DNA of 64,000 nucleotides from Bacteroidota bacterium (GTDB taxonomy: Bacteria > Bacteroidota > Bacteroidia > B-17B0 > Aurantibacillaceae): positions 1,774,154 to 1,838,153 of the forward strand of contig JAFLBH010000001.1 of the NCBI GenBank assembly GCA_017303905.1. The letters are read 5' to 3'. Under the pieces are notes generated by a model that did no database searches, had not been told where the DNA came from, and worked only from the letters and a program-made list of their open reading frames with translations. Below are positions 1-9,222 of this stretch, piece by piece (the first letter of the stretch is position 1; each line of letters opens with the position of its first letter). The translations under genes were made by a program, and so were the position numbers.

Positions 1-2028
1 GGAGGAATGGAATATCCAAACATTACGGTGATTGGTGAGAGTGGAAATGATTTTACATTGGAGACAACCATCATGCATGAAGTAGGGCATAACTGGTTTT
101 ATGGAATTTTGGGAACTAACGAAAGAGATTTCCCGGCTTTGGATGAAGGTTTAAACTCTTTGTACGAAATGCGTTATATCAAAGCGAAGTATCCCGAAAA
201 AACCTTAGCTTCTTACATTGGAAAAGATAGCACTTTCAAATTTCTGGGATTAAATAAATTTAAACATGAAGAGAGTTATCGCTTAGCTTATTTACTTGCC
301 GCCTCCAGAAACACCGATCAGGCCATTGCCAATGAATCGCCTGCTTTTACGAGTTATAATTACGGCGCTATTGTATATAGCAAAACCGCTGTGGTGTTTA
401 ATTACTTGCTGAATTCGGTGGGTGCCGATCGTTTTGATGAAGCGATGCGTTTCTATTTCGAGAATTGGAAATTTAAACATCCTAATAGCGCCGATTTACA
501 AAACACACTCGAGTATCATTGTTCCATGGATATGGATTGGTTTATTCAGGATTTAATTCTCACAAATAATAAAGCCGATTTTAAGATTGTAAAGCATAAA
601 GAACTAGCGAGCGGCGCACATGAAGTATTGGTGAAGAATATTGGAGATGTAAGAGGTCCGGTTGTTTTAACAGCGTATTTCAAAGGTAAAACAGTTGGAC
701 ATGTTTGGTACAGTGGTTTTGATGGCACTAAAAAAATGGAATTCCCAATTGCAGACGTGGATAAATTTGAAATTGACGGACTTAATTGCATGCCGGAGAT
801 TAACAGGCAGAATAATACGCTTAGAACAAAAGGTTTATTTAAAAAACTGGAACCGCTACAATTAAATTTCATAGCTAAAATTGATGACCCGCGTCGTACA
901 CAAATAAATTACATGCCTATTGTTGGATATAACATGTATAATAAATTTATGTTGGGTATGGCATTTTACAATTACAGTTTAATGCAGCGTAAGTTTGAAT
1001 ATACCATAGCCCCTATGTATGCTTTTGGAAGTAACACGCCGGTTGGTTTTGCTGATTTTCAATTTAATTTTCATCCAAAGAAAATATTTCAAACGATTTC
1101 ACCCGGTGTTAAATTCAAAACCTTTGCCTACGATTTTTCCGACCGTGATAAATTTTTCCCCAACTCAAGTATTAGCGACCCAAGCTTTTTTGCTTTCAAT
1201 TACATGAAGGTGGAACCGTTTTTAAATTTTGCGATTAAAAAACGTGACCCGCTCAGTAAAATTTCTCAGTCTGTGAAGTTACGCAGTGTTATTACGCAGA
1301 TGGATGTTGATCATACATACACAACGGTTTTCACCACGATTCAGCAATCGCCTTATAAAAAGCAAGTGACTAATTACGTGAATGAATTGTCTTATGATTT
1401 TAATTGTACACGCGCCATCAATCCGTTTAAGTTTAATGTAAAATTTCAGCAAAACGATGATTTCTCAAAAGCAAGTTTAACAGCGCATTATTATCTCACT
1501 TTCAAAAATAATTATTCAGCAGAGTTTCGGTTATTTGCCGGAACATTTATTGGCGGTAACAACAAAGGCCCTTATCGTTTCAGAGCTTCCGGTTTAAATG
1601 GCTACCACGATTACATGTACGATTATAATTTCATGGGAAGAAGTGAGTTTGATGGTGTAAGCTTTGCGCAATTCGCAGATGAAGATGGCGCTATGAAAGT
1701 GTGGACACCTTTAGGACAAAGTAATACCTGGTTAACTTCGTTGAATATTAAATCACCAAAGTTTTTCAAGTTGCCAATTAAAGTGTTTGCTGATGTTGTA
1801 TTAACCGACGCGAACAGCTTAGTAACCGACAAAGTATTGTACTGCGCGGGTTTTGAAATTTGTTTATGGAAAGATATCTTTGAAATGTACGTGCCATTGG
1901 TTTACAGTAAAGACATAAAAAACACATTGAAGTTAAATGGTAAGGATACATTTTTTGAAACCTTACGATTTACGTTTAACATTAATAAAATTCGCCCTAA
2001 GGATTTATTATTTAGTAATTTCATGTAA
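1..2028 (+). CDS. M1-family metallopeptidase, 5' end cut off by the window
   Basis: Aminopeptidase N-like (M1) zinc peptidase, probably secreted or surface-located. The window opens inside the substrate-binding motif: GGMEY at bases 1-15 replaces the classical GAMEN, so the ATG at base 7 is an internal Met and the true start lies upstream. The zinc site is complete: HEVGH followed 18 residues later by Glu in ALDEGLN (HExxH-x18-E). The last 400 residues or so are rich in aromatic, alternating segments and are not typical of the M1 core; they resemble a beta-rich outer-membrane-like extension. The stop overlaps the next ATG (TAATG), so it is probably co-transcribed with lpxH. Confidence 0.85.
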   Translation, partial: GGMEYPNITVIGESGNDFTLETTIMHEVGHNWFYGILGTNERDFPALDEGLNSLYEMRYIKAKYPEKTLASYIGKDSTFKFLGLNKFKHEESYRLAYLLAASRNTDQAIANESPAFTSYNYGAIVYSKTAVVFNYLLNSVGADRFDEAMRFYFENWKFKHPNSADLQNTLEYHCSMDMDWFIQDLILTNNKADFKIVKHKELASGAHEVLVKNIGDVRGPVVLTAYFKGKTVGHVWYSGFDGTKKMEFPIADVDKFEIDGLNCMPEINRQNNTLRTKGLFKKLEPLQLNFIAKIDDPRRTQINYMPIVGYNMYNKFMLGMAFYNYSLMQRKFEYTIAPMYAFGSNTPVGFADFQFNFHPKKIFQTISPGVKFKTFAYDFSDRDKFFPNSSISDPSFFAFNYMKVEPFLNFAIKKRDPLSKISQSVKLRSVITQMDVDHTYTTVFTTIQQSPYKKQVTNYVNELSYDFNCTRAINPFKFNVKFQQNDDFSKASLTAHYYLTFKNNYSAEFRLFAGTFIGGNNKGPYRFRASGLNGYHDYMYDYNFMGRSEFDGVSFAQFADEDGAMKVWTPLGQSNTWLTSLNIKSPKFFKLPIKVFADVVLTDANSLVTDKVLYCAGFEICLWKDIFEMYVPLVYSKDIKNTLKLNGKDTFFETLRFTFNINKIRPKDLLFSNFM

Positions 2029-2780
2029 TGAAAGCCGGTAAAAAAATATATTTTGCTTCTGATTTTCATTTAGGCGCTCCTAACGATGCGAAGAGTCCGG
2101 AGCGTGAGCGTTTAATTTGTAAATGGCTGGATGAAATTAAAGCAGATGCTGAAGAAATTTATCTGGTTGGTGATATTTTTGATTTTTGGTTCGAACACAA
2201 ATACACAATTCCAAAAGGATTTGTGAGATTACTCGGAAAAATCGCCGAATTAGTTGATAACGGCATTCCTGTACATTTCTTCTCCGGTAATCATGATACG
2301 TGGATGAAAGATTATTTCCAGAAGGAGATTGGTGTGAGTGTTAATCATGTTCCGATTACAAAAACCTATAATGGTAAAGTCTTTCATATCGGTCACGGTG
2401 ATGGTTTAGGTCCTGGTGACAATTGGTACAAGATTTTAAAATGGATTTTCAGAAGTAAAACCTGTCAGTGGTTGTATTCCCGCTTACATCCTAATTTATC
2501 ATTTTGGATTGCGCGAGGTTCCAGTTTAAAAAGCCGTGCTGTTACAGGCAATAAAGACGAAATATTTTTAGGTCAGGATAAGGAATGGCTTTATGCTTAT
2601 TGCAAAGATTTTTTATCGAAAGAAAAAGTCGATTATTTTGTGTTTGGTCACCGTCATTTGCCACTTGATTTAAATGTAGATGACAAAGCCCGCTATATTA
2701 ATTTGGGCGATTGGTTACAATACAATTCATACGCTGTATTTGACGGCGAAAAACTCGAATTAAAGTACTATAAATCATAA
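2028..2780 (+). CDS. lpxH: UDP-2,3-diacylglucosamine diphosphatase (LpxH-like)
   Basis: Calcineurin-like metallophosphoesterase expected to cleave UDP-2,3-diacylglucosamine to lipid X in lipid A synthesis, at the cytoplasmic face of the inner membrane. All metal motifs are visible in order: SDFHLG (D-x-H, residues 12-14), GDIFDFW, GNHD, GHGDG and GHRH near the C-terminus. Its 250 residues are normal for the family. The start overlaps the preceding stop by one base. LpxH and its Bacteroidota relatives are hard to tell apart by eye, so the substrate is inferred from family. Confidence 0.85.
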   Translation: MKAGKKIYFASDFHLGAPNDAKSPERERLICKWLDEIKADAEEIYLVGDIFDFWFEHKYTIPKGFVRLLGKIAELVDNGIPVHFFSGNHDTWMKDYFQKEIGVSVNHVPITKTYNGKVFHIGHGDGLGPGDNWYKILKWIFRSKTCQWLYSRLHPNLSFWIARGSSLKSRAVTGNKDEIFLGQDKEWLYAYCKDFLSKEKVDYFVFGHRHLPLDLNVDDKARYINLGDWLQYNSYAVFDGEKLELKYYKS

Positions 2781-2784
2781 GTGA

Positions 2785-3753
2785 ATGTTTACTTTACTGA
2801 AGAATCTCATCAAGTTTGTTTTTTACCTCCTTCTTTTTGTTTTTTTATTAGTTACGCTTGTCCCTTACTTTTTTTCGTTAAAGAATAAAGAGCTTTCCAC
2901 AAAGGAAAAACCTTATGATAACAGTGCGTACCTTATAAGGGATGAGTTTTTTATACATTATCGGACATTCCATCCTGAAAAAGTAAAAAATAAAATCATT
3001 TTATTGCCCGGATTTTCAGGCAGTACTTTTTCGTATCATCATTTATTTGATTCGTTAATCAGCAATCATTGTATGGTGTTGGCCGTTGATATTCCTCCAT
3101 TCGGATTTAGTGTCAAGAACAACGATTTACACTATACCGATACGCTCATTTTAACCATGATCCGCCAAATAATTAATCAAACCGATTCCTCTCTTAAATC
3201 CGAACAGCCCTGGATAATAGCCGGACACAGCTTAGGTGTTAATTACGTCGCGAAAATGGTGAGTCGCTATCCTGATTTGTTTACTAAGCAGGTGTATATC
3301 GACGGTTATTATTTTGGTAATCCGAAAAGTAATTGGAATAAATTCGCTTTGTATCCTCCTTTGATGAAGGGGTCTGATGTGTTACTCGAAAAGTATTATC
3401 TGAGTGATGCGAAGTTTGCTGAATTGTTAGAGTCGGCTTACGGGCGCAAGGCCACTGCAGAAGAAGTTTCTGCGTACAAGAAACCATTTGAATATGCGCA
3501 GTCGGGATCTTCTGTTTTTAAATGGGCATCTTCCGATCCTTGTGTCGAAGTGAATCCGGATATAGTTTATAAGAAGCCAACACTTGTTATTTGGGGACGA
3601 AACGATACATGGGTTCCTTTTAATGAGGAAGATTTTAATATCAAGGCTTTCGATGCAATTACGTTCAAAATGATTGACTCGGCCGGACATATTCCGCAGG
3701 AAACACATCCAAAAGAGGTAAGTGAAATTTTGATTAACTTTATAAGGAATTGA
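2785..3753 (+). CDS. membrane-anchored alpha/beta hydrolase
   Basis: Alpha/beta-hydrolase with an N-terminal hydrophobic segment (about residues 10-30) that should anchor it in the inner membrane. The oxyanion region LLPGFSGS, the nucleophile elbow GHSLG, and a late His in DSAGHIPQ, with an Asp in WGRNDTW before it, give the usual Ser-Asp-His triad. The gene follows lpxH by 4 nt and its stop overlaps the next start, so it belongs to the same run of genes. Substrate unknown. Confidence 0.75.
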   Translation: MFTLLKNLIKFVFYLLLFVFLLVTLVPYFFSLKNKELSTKEKPYDNSAYLIRDEFFIHYRTFHPEKVKNKIILLPGFSGSTFSYHHLFDSLISNHCMVLAVDIPPFGFSVKNNDLHYTDTLILTMIRQIINQTDSSLKSEQPWIIAGHSLGVNYVAKMVSRYPDLFTKQVYIDGYYFGNPKSNWNKFALYPPLMKGSDVLLEKYYLSDAKFAELLESAYGRKATAEEVSAYKKPFEYAQSGSSVFKWASSDPCVEVNPDIVYKKPTLVIWGRNDTWVPFNEEDFNIKAFDAITFKMIDSAGHIPQETHPKEVSEILINFIRN

Positions 3754-4661
3754 CCAAGCGAATCGCATATGTGTTTTTAGGTTTAGCATTCATGCTGAAT
3801 TCGACGGCGCAAACTTCTTCTGATTCTCTATCTAACAATAAACCCAAAAAAATATTTTTACTCAGCGGCTGCGGTGCATTAGCTGGAGGTTCCATTATTT
3901 ATCTTAATCAGGTTTGGTATAGTCAGTATAACACCGGAAAGTTTCATTTTTTTGATGATTCAAAAGAATGGTTGCAAATGGATAAAGCGGGGCATGTTCA
4001 TAGTACTTTTCAAATGGCCAATTTAACAATGAAGGCTTTTGATTGGGCCGGCTTTACTAAAAAACAATCTTTGTTCATTGGCGGAACGATGGGCTATGCC
4101 TACATGACAGCTATCGAAATTATGGATGGTTATAGTAATGGTTGGGGATTTTCATGGGCGGATATGGGCTCAAATACTTTAGGTACGGCTTTAGCAATTG
4201 GTCAGCATGCTGCCTGGAAGGAGCAGCGGTTGAATTTGAAAATCTCTTTTCACCAAACCGAATGGGCACAATATAATCCTGATCTCCTCGGGAAAAATTT
4301 AAGTGAACAGGTTTTGAAAGATTATAACGGACAAACATATTGGCTAACGGTGAGTCCGTTTACCTTTATTAAATCCGACAAAAAATTACCGAAATGGTTA
4401 GGACTATCGATTGGTTATGGTGCGGATGGAATGCTTGGAGGTTTTTACAATGATATCGCCATAGTAGATGCAAATGGTTTTGTAAAAAAGGTGAATCGCG
4501 AGCGGCAATATTATTTATCGCTGGATGTGGATTTATCAAAAATCAAAACCAAATATAAATTTGTGAATGCAGTGCTAAACGCGTTTAATATTTTGAAAAT
4601 TCCGGCGCCAACGCTCGAATTCCAGAATGGGAAAACTAAATTTTATTACTTTTATTTTTAA
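3750..4661 (+). CDS. DUF2279-like predicted exported protein
   Basis: About 300 residues with an N-terminal signal-like stretch, then KAGHVHSTFQMANL and a segment IEIMDGYSNGWGFSWADMGSN resembling the DUF2279 family of predicted periplasmic proteins. The frame opens with TTG at 3750, overlapping the previous stop (TTGA); an in-frame GTG at 3771 and ATG at 3792 are alternatives, but the TTG gives the most complete signal peptide. Function not known. Confidence 0.6.
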   Translation: MTKRIAYVFLGLAFMLNSTAQTSSDSLSNNKPKKIFLLSGCGALAGGSIIYLNQVWYSQYNTGKFHFFDDSKEWLQMDKAGHVHSTFQMANLTMKAFDWAGFTKKQSLFIGGTMGYAYMTAIEIMDGYSNGWGFSWADMGSNTLGTALAIGQHAAWKEQRLNLKISFHQTEWAQYNPDLLGKNLSEQVLKDYNGQTYWLTVSPFTFIKSDKKLPKWLGLSIGYGADGMLGGFYNDIAIVDANGFVKKVNRERQYYLSLDVDLSKIKTKYKFVNAVLNAFNILKIPAPTLEFQNGKTKFYYFYF

Positions 4662-4671
4662 AATCAGAACT

Positions 4672-5508
4672 ATGAAACTTTACTCGATCAATGCAGGTTA
4701 TTTTAAATTAGACGGTGGCGCTATGTTTGGCGTGGTTCCGAAAAGCATTTGGAAAGATTTAAATCCGGCCGATGAAAATAATATGTGCAGTTGGGCCATG
4801 CGCTGTTTGTTAATTCAGGATGGCAACCGTTTGATATTGGTAGATAACGGCATGGGTAATAAACAGAGTGAAAAGTTTTTCGGATTTTATTATTTACACG
4901 GGAATGATACCCTCGAAAAATCATTGGCGCAGCATGGTTTTGGTGTGGATGATATCACCGATGTTTTTTTAACGCATTTGCATTTCGATCATTGTGGCGG
5001 CAGTATACAATTTAATAAAGACAAAACCGGATATGAGCCGGCATTTAAAAACGCAACCTATTGGAGCAATCAAAAGCATTGGGATTGGGCAGTAAAGCCC
5101 AACGCGCGCGAAAAGGCCAGTTTCTTAAAAGAAAATATTATGCCAATTCAGGAGAGCGGACAATTAAAATTCACGAAAGAAGGCGAATCTTTATTGGGAT
5201 TTGAAATTAAAGAAGTGTACGGACACACAGAAGCGATGATGTTACCGATGATAAAATACAAGGATACAACCATTGCTTACATGGCCGATTTAATTCCTTC
5301 TTCCGGACATATTCCGATTCCATACGTAATGGGTTATGATATGCGTCCGTTGAATACCATCAATGAAAAGGAAGAAATGCTGAATAAAGCCGTTGATAAT
5401 AATTGGCTCTTGTTTTTTGAACACGATCCTAAAGTAGAATTGTGTTCTCTTCAAAAAACAGAGCGCGGAGTACGAATGAAAGATGTAATAAAAATGAGTG
5501 AGCTGTAA
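4672..5508 (+). CDS. MBL-fold metallohydrolase
   Basis: Metallo-beta-lactamase fold hydrolase. The metal motif THLHFDHCGG (HxHxDH) is at about residues 101-110, with a later His in VYGHTEAM and another in FFEHDP. The layout resembles lactonase-like (AHL lactonase/quorum-quenching type) MBL proteins, but the substrate cannot be read from sequence. The chosen ATG at 4672 gives MKLYSINAGY; a longer frame from 4627 would overlap the upstream gene. Confidence 0.8.
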   Translation: MKLYSINAGYFKLDGGAMFGVVPKSIWKDLNPADENNMCSWAMRCLLIQDGNRLILVDNGMGNKQSEKFFGFYYLHGNDTLEKSLAQHGFGVDDITDVFLTHLHFDHCGGSIQFNKDKTGYEPAFKNATYWSNQKHWDWAVKPNAREKASFLKENIMPIQESGQLKFTKEGESLLGFEIKEVYGHTEAMMLPMIKYKDTTIAYMADLIPSSGHIPIPYVMGYDMRPLNTINEKEEMLNKAVDNNWLLFFEHDPKVELCSLQKTERGVRMKDVIKMSEL

Positions 5509-6639
5509 TTAGTGTGATTTAGCAATTACATTTTGATACAGCTTTTCGTACATCGGTAAAATATGATTTATGTCGAATTTCAGAGCTTGTTTGTAAGCGT
5601 TGTTGCTAAATTCAGCATACAATTTATCATCGCTTAAAAGTTTAATACTGTTAGCAGCCATATCATCCACATCACCAACATTACTTACAAAACCGGTTTC
5701 TCCGTTTATATTTACTTCCGGCAAACCACCGGTGTTGGTTGAAATAACAGGCAGTTTCATGGCCATTGCTTCTAAAGCCGCCAATCCGAAACTTTCGGTT
5801 TCACTCGGTAAAATAAATAAATCACCAAGTCCGAGCACTTCTGTAGGATCATTAATTCTTCCTAAACTGATAATATCGTTACAGGTTTGAAGTTCGCGGC
5901 ATAATTTTTCAATAGCGGGGCGCTCCGGACCATCACCCACCAAAATAAGTTTGCAAGGAATTTCTTTTCGTACTTTGTCAAACACTTTCAAAACATCTTC
6001 CACACGTTTTACTTTACGGAAATTGGAAACGTGAATCATTATTTTTTCGCCATTCGGCGCGTAATGTTTCTTTTCGCAATGCGTACCCGTTTTAGCATAA
6101 TCGTCTAAATTGATAAAATTTGGAATCACATCAATTTTATTGTCGATTTTAAAAATAGTGAGGGTGTCTTTCTTTAAACTTTCAGAAACAGATGTGATGG
6201 CATTACTGTTGTTAAGTGAGAAACGAATCACCGGTTCGAAGGAAGGGTCACGTCCAACCAAAGTAATATCTGTTCCGTGCAAAGTAGTGATGTAAGGAAG
6301 CGTAATTTTTTTTGATTTTAAAATTTGCTGAGCCAAATAGGCCACAGAGGCGTGAGGTATGGCATAATGTACATGGAGAACATCTAACTTTTCGTAGGTA
6401 GCCACATCCACAATTTTACTGGCTAGAGCCGACTCGTAAGGTTGGTACTCGAAAAGCGGATAATCATTCACGCTTACTTCATGGTAAAATAAATTTTCGT
6501 TAAAAGGATTCAAACGAAAGGGAAGATTATAGGCCATAAAATGCACGCGATGACCTTTCTTTGCCAAAGCTTTTCCTAATTCAGTTGCTACAACGCCGCT
6601 TCCGCCAAAAGTAGGATAACAAACTATTCCAATGTTCAT
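5509..6639 (-). CDS. bshA: N-acetyl-alpha-D-glucosaminyl L-malate synthase BshA
   Basis: GT-B (GT4) glycosyltransferase making GlcNAc-malate, the first step of bacillithiol synthesis. Diagnostic features are the N-terminal CYPTFGGSGVVATELG, then HVHYAIPHA, TLHGTDIT and the C-terminal donor-site ETESFGLAALEAMA with the E-x7-E pattern. Its 376 residues match BshA from Flavobacteriia and Firmicutes. It is convergent with the MBL gene (no gap) and divergent from queE 40 nt away. Confidence 0.9.
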   Translation of the reverse strand: MNIGIVCYPTFGGSGVVATELGKALAKKGHRVHFMAYNLPFRLNPFNENLFYHEVSVNDYPLFEYQPYESALASKIVDVATYEKLDVLHVHYAIPHASVAYLAQQILKSKKITLPYITTLHGTDITLVGRDPSFEPVIRFSLNNSNAITSVSESLKKDTLTIFKIDNKIDVIPNFINLDDYAKTGTHCEKKHYAPNGEKIMIHVSNFRKVKRVEDVLKVFDKVRKEIPCKLILVGDGPERPAIEKLCRELQTCNDIISLGRINDPTEVLGLGDLFILPSETESFGLAALEAMAMKLPVISTNTGGLPEVNINGETGFVSNVGDVDDMAANSIKLLSDDKLYAEFSNNAYKQALKFDINHILPMYEKLYQNVIAKSH

Positions 6640-6679
6640 TCGGTAAAATTACAAATTAAACCGCTACCTTTACGCACGC

Positions 6680-7333
6680 ATGAACTACAAAGTACAGGGC
6701 TTAAATAAAGAAGATAAAGAACTGCTGGATAAGGGTGAATTGTTGCCGGTAATGGAAGATTTTTATACCATTCAGGGAGAAGGATTTAATACCGGGAAGG
6801 CAGCCTATTTCATTCGTATTGGCGGATGCGATGTGGGTTGTCACTGGTGTGATGTAAAAGAAAGCTGGGATGCATCGATACATCCTCTTGTTAAAGTGAG
6901 CGACGTGGTGCAGAAAGTAGTTGAGTCGAAAGCTAAAGCTGTAGTAATTACCGGCGGTGAGCCTTTACAATATAATTTAGATTATATCACGGAAGCCTTT
7001 AAATCCAAAGGCATCGAAACCTATATTGAAACATCGGGCGCTTATCCTTTGAGCGGATACTGGGATTGGATTTGTTTATCGCCAAAGAAAACAATGCCTC
7101 CTTTAAGTGAGGTTTATGCAGTAGCCCATGAATTAAAAATTATTGTGTACAACAAGAATGATTTTGAATGGGCACAAGAACAAGCTTCCAAAGTTTCGTC
7201 GTCGTGTTATTTATACCTTCAACCCGAATGGAGTAAGCGTGAAAGCACGACGCCTGTTATTGTAGACTTTGTAAAAGAGCATCAAAATTGGATGGTTTCT
7301 TTACAAACTCACAAATACATGAATATTCCATAA
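6680..7333 (+). CDS. queE: 7-carboxy-7-deazaguanine synthase QueE
   Basis: Radical SAM enzyme converting 6-carboxytetrahydropterin to 7-carboxy-7-deazaguanine in queuosine synthesis. FYTIQGEGFNTG precedes the cluster motif CDVGCHWC (the C-x3-C-x2-C pattern). ITGGEPL follows as the SAM-binding GGE motif. 217 residues is normal. No other queuosine gene is adjacent. Confidence 0.9.
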   Translation: MNYKVQGLNKEDKELLDKGELLPVMEDFYTIQGEGFNTGKAAYFIRIGGCDVGCHWCDVKESWDASIHPLVKVSDVVQKVVESKAKAVVITGGEPLQYNLDYITEAFKSKGIETYIETSGAYPLSGYWDWICLSPKKTMPPLSEVYAVAHELKIIVYNKNDFEWAQEQASKVSSSCYLYLQPEWSKRESTTPVIVDFVKEHQNWMVSLQTHKYMNIP

Positions 7334-7415
7334 GGTTTATAGTTTGTGTATACAAGCTAATAACCATCCATCATTAATTTTTTAGCCTACAAAGTAAAAT
7401 CTGTACTTTTATTAG

Positions 7416-8396
7416 GTGTTAAACAAACAGAGAATATATTGGTTGTGTCAAATAAGCGGATGGTCGTTTTTTGTACTTGTTAATCTTTTGTTTAACACGC
7501 CGTCTTTAAAAATTCTACTCAATTATTTGTTCTTATTAGTGGTGGGAATTGCGCTCACGCATGCCTACCGTTATTTGATATTGCAATTCAGGATTTTAAA
7601 ATTAAAGATTGTATATCAGCTTTTTTTTATTGCTGTTTCGAGTTTAATGTTATCGGTAATTTTTTGTGTGGCAGGCTCTGTTTTTTTTGTTTTGTCACTC
7701 GAAGAAGTAATTAATGGCATCGTTCCGTTCTTGTTTTGGTCGATTATTTATTTTGGCTTTCATTATTTGGAAAATTACAAGAAAACAGAAATTCAAAATT
7801 TAAGATGGGAAGCTGCCAGTAAGGATATAGAGTTGAATAAGCTAAAGTCGCAGTTAAATCCTCATTTCATGTTTAACAGTATGAATAGTATCCGCGCATT
7901 AATTGATGAAAATCCGGCTAAGGCAAAGGAAGCCGTAACTCAGTTGAGTAATATTTTACGAAACACTTTACTTATGAATAAAAACAAAGAAATTGTTTTA
8001 GAGGAAGAGTTAAGAATAGTTAAGGATTATTTGGATTTGGAACAGATACGCTATGAAGAGCGCTTGCGTTATGAGATGGACATTGATCCATCCTCTGTCA
8101 CTAAGTTAGTCCCCCCACTAATTGTTCAAGCGCAAGTGGAGAATGCCATTAAGCATGGGATTTCGAAAATTCCGGGTGGAGGAGTAGTGAAGGTGAAAAC
8201 AAAATTGGAGGATAATAATTTATTGTTGGAAGTGAAGAATACCGGTTCATTGAGCAATGAAAAAAGCGATACGGGTTTTGGATTCGCTAACAGTAAACAA
8301 CGATTGGATCTTTTATATGGAGGGAAGGCAAGTATTGAGATTAGTGAAGAAAATAGTAATGAGGTAACCGTTAGAATAAAAATATCTTATAATTAA
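7416..8396 (+). CDS. LytS/YehU-type sensor histidine kinase
   Basis: Sensor kinase with several hydrophobic segments in the first 130 residues and a His_kinase (LytS-type) domain. The phosphoacceptor region is LKSQLNPHFMFNSMN, and the ATP-binding N box is QVENAIKHGI, with a glycine-rich G box TGFGFANSKQRL. The frame starts with GTG at 7416; I see no ATG that keeps the first membrane segment. It is followed after 3 nt by a LytTR regulator, making an evident two-component pair. The signal is unknown. Confidence 0.85.
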   Translation: MLNKQRIYWLCQISGWSFFVLVNLLFNTPSLKILLNYLFLLVVGIALTHAYRYLILQFRILKLKIVYQLFFIAVSSLMLSVIFCVAGSVFFVLSLEEVINGIVPFLFWSIIYFGFHYLENYKKTEIQNLRWEAASKDIELNKLKSQLNPHFMFNSMNSIRALIDENPAKAKEAVTQLSNILRNTLLMNKNKEIVLEEELRIVKDYLDLEQIRYEERLRYEMDIDPSSVTKLVPPLIVQAQVENAIKHGISKIPGGGVVKVKTKLEDNNLLLEVKNTGSLSNEKSDTGFGFANSKQRLDLLYGGKASIEISEENSNEVTVRIKISYN

Positions 8397-8399
8397 AAT

Positions 8400-9113
8400 A
8401 TGAAAGCAATTATTATTGATGACGAAAGATTAGCGCGCCAGGAATTAAAAAATTTATTGGCGGTGCACAAAGAAATTGAAGTAGTGGCCGAGTGTGCCAA
8501 TGCGGAGGAGGCAAAAGCAAAAATCGCGGAGATTAGTCCGGATGTTATTTTTCTCGACATTCAAATGCCGGGTAAAACAGGTTTAGAGTTATTGGAAGAA
8601 ATTTCTGCTTTACCGGAAGTCGTATTCGTGACGGCTTACGATGAATATGCGATTCGTGCATTTGAAATAAATGCTTTGGATTATTTATTAAAACCGGTTC
8701 AACCCCAGCGATTAGCTGAAACTGTTAAAAAATTGCTGAATAAAGAGGTGGGCGAGAAGAAGGAAAACAACACACCTTTAGAAGATAATGATCAGGTATT
8801 TGTTAAGGATGGTGAGAAATGTTGGTTTGTTTCTTTAAACAATATTCGACTCTTTGAATCGGAAGGAAACTATGTAAGAGTGTATTTCGATAATTTCAGA
8901 CCCTTGATTCTGAGAAGTCTAAATAGTTTAGAAACCCGTTTACCTGAAAAATCATTCTTTAGAGCAAGCCGTAAACACATTATTAATTTGAAATGGGTTG
9001 ATTCAATTGAAACCTGGTTTAATGGTGGTTTAATGGTGAAATTAAAGGGTGGGCAGGAAGTTGAGATTTCGCGACGACAAGCGGTTAAACTAAAAGACAT
9101 CATGAGTTTATAA
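8400..9113 (+). CDS. LytTR-family response regulator
   Basis: Receiver domain at residues 1-115 (IIDDERLAR acidic pair, phosphoacceptor Asp in VIFLDIQMPG, Lys in LLKPVQ) followed by a LytTR DNA-binding domain at about 135-237 (SEGNYVRVY, RSLNSLE, RASRKHIIN). It is the partner of the upstream LytS-type kinase. It ends 50 nt before the promoter of the secreted metalloprotease gene, but no direct control can be shown. Confidence 0.88.
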   Translation: MKAIIIDDERLARQELKNLLAVHKEIEVVAECANAEEAKAKIAEISPDVIFLDIQMPGKTGLELLEEISALPEVVFVTAYDEYAIRAFEINALDYLLKPVQPQRLAETVKKLLNKEVGEKKENNTPLEDNDQVFVKDGEKCWFVSLNNIRLFESEGNYVRVYFDNFRPLILRSLNSLETRLPEKSFFRASRKHIINLKWVDSIETWFNGGLMVKLKGGQEVEISRRQAVKLKDIMSL

Positions 9114-9164
9114 CATTAGGAGTTCAATTTGTTAATTAAAATTGACCTCAATTCTTTTCTTTTT

Positions 9165-9196
9165 TTTGTTTTTGCCATGTGTATTAACTATTTTTA
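9165..9196 (+). promoter_or_regulatory. predicted Bacteroidota promoter upstream of the secreted metalloprotease
   Basis: TTTG (9165-9168), 20-nt spacer, TATTTTTA (9189-9196), close to the TTTG-N19-21-TAnnTTTG consensus. It lies 26 nt before the ATG at 9223. Confidence 0.55.
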
Positions 9197-9222
9197 TGAT
9201 AATTAAAAATAAACACAAACAC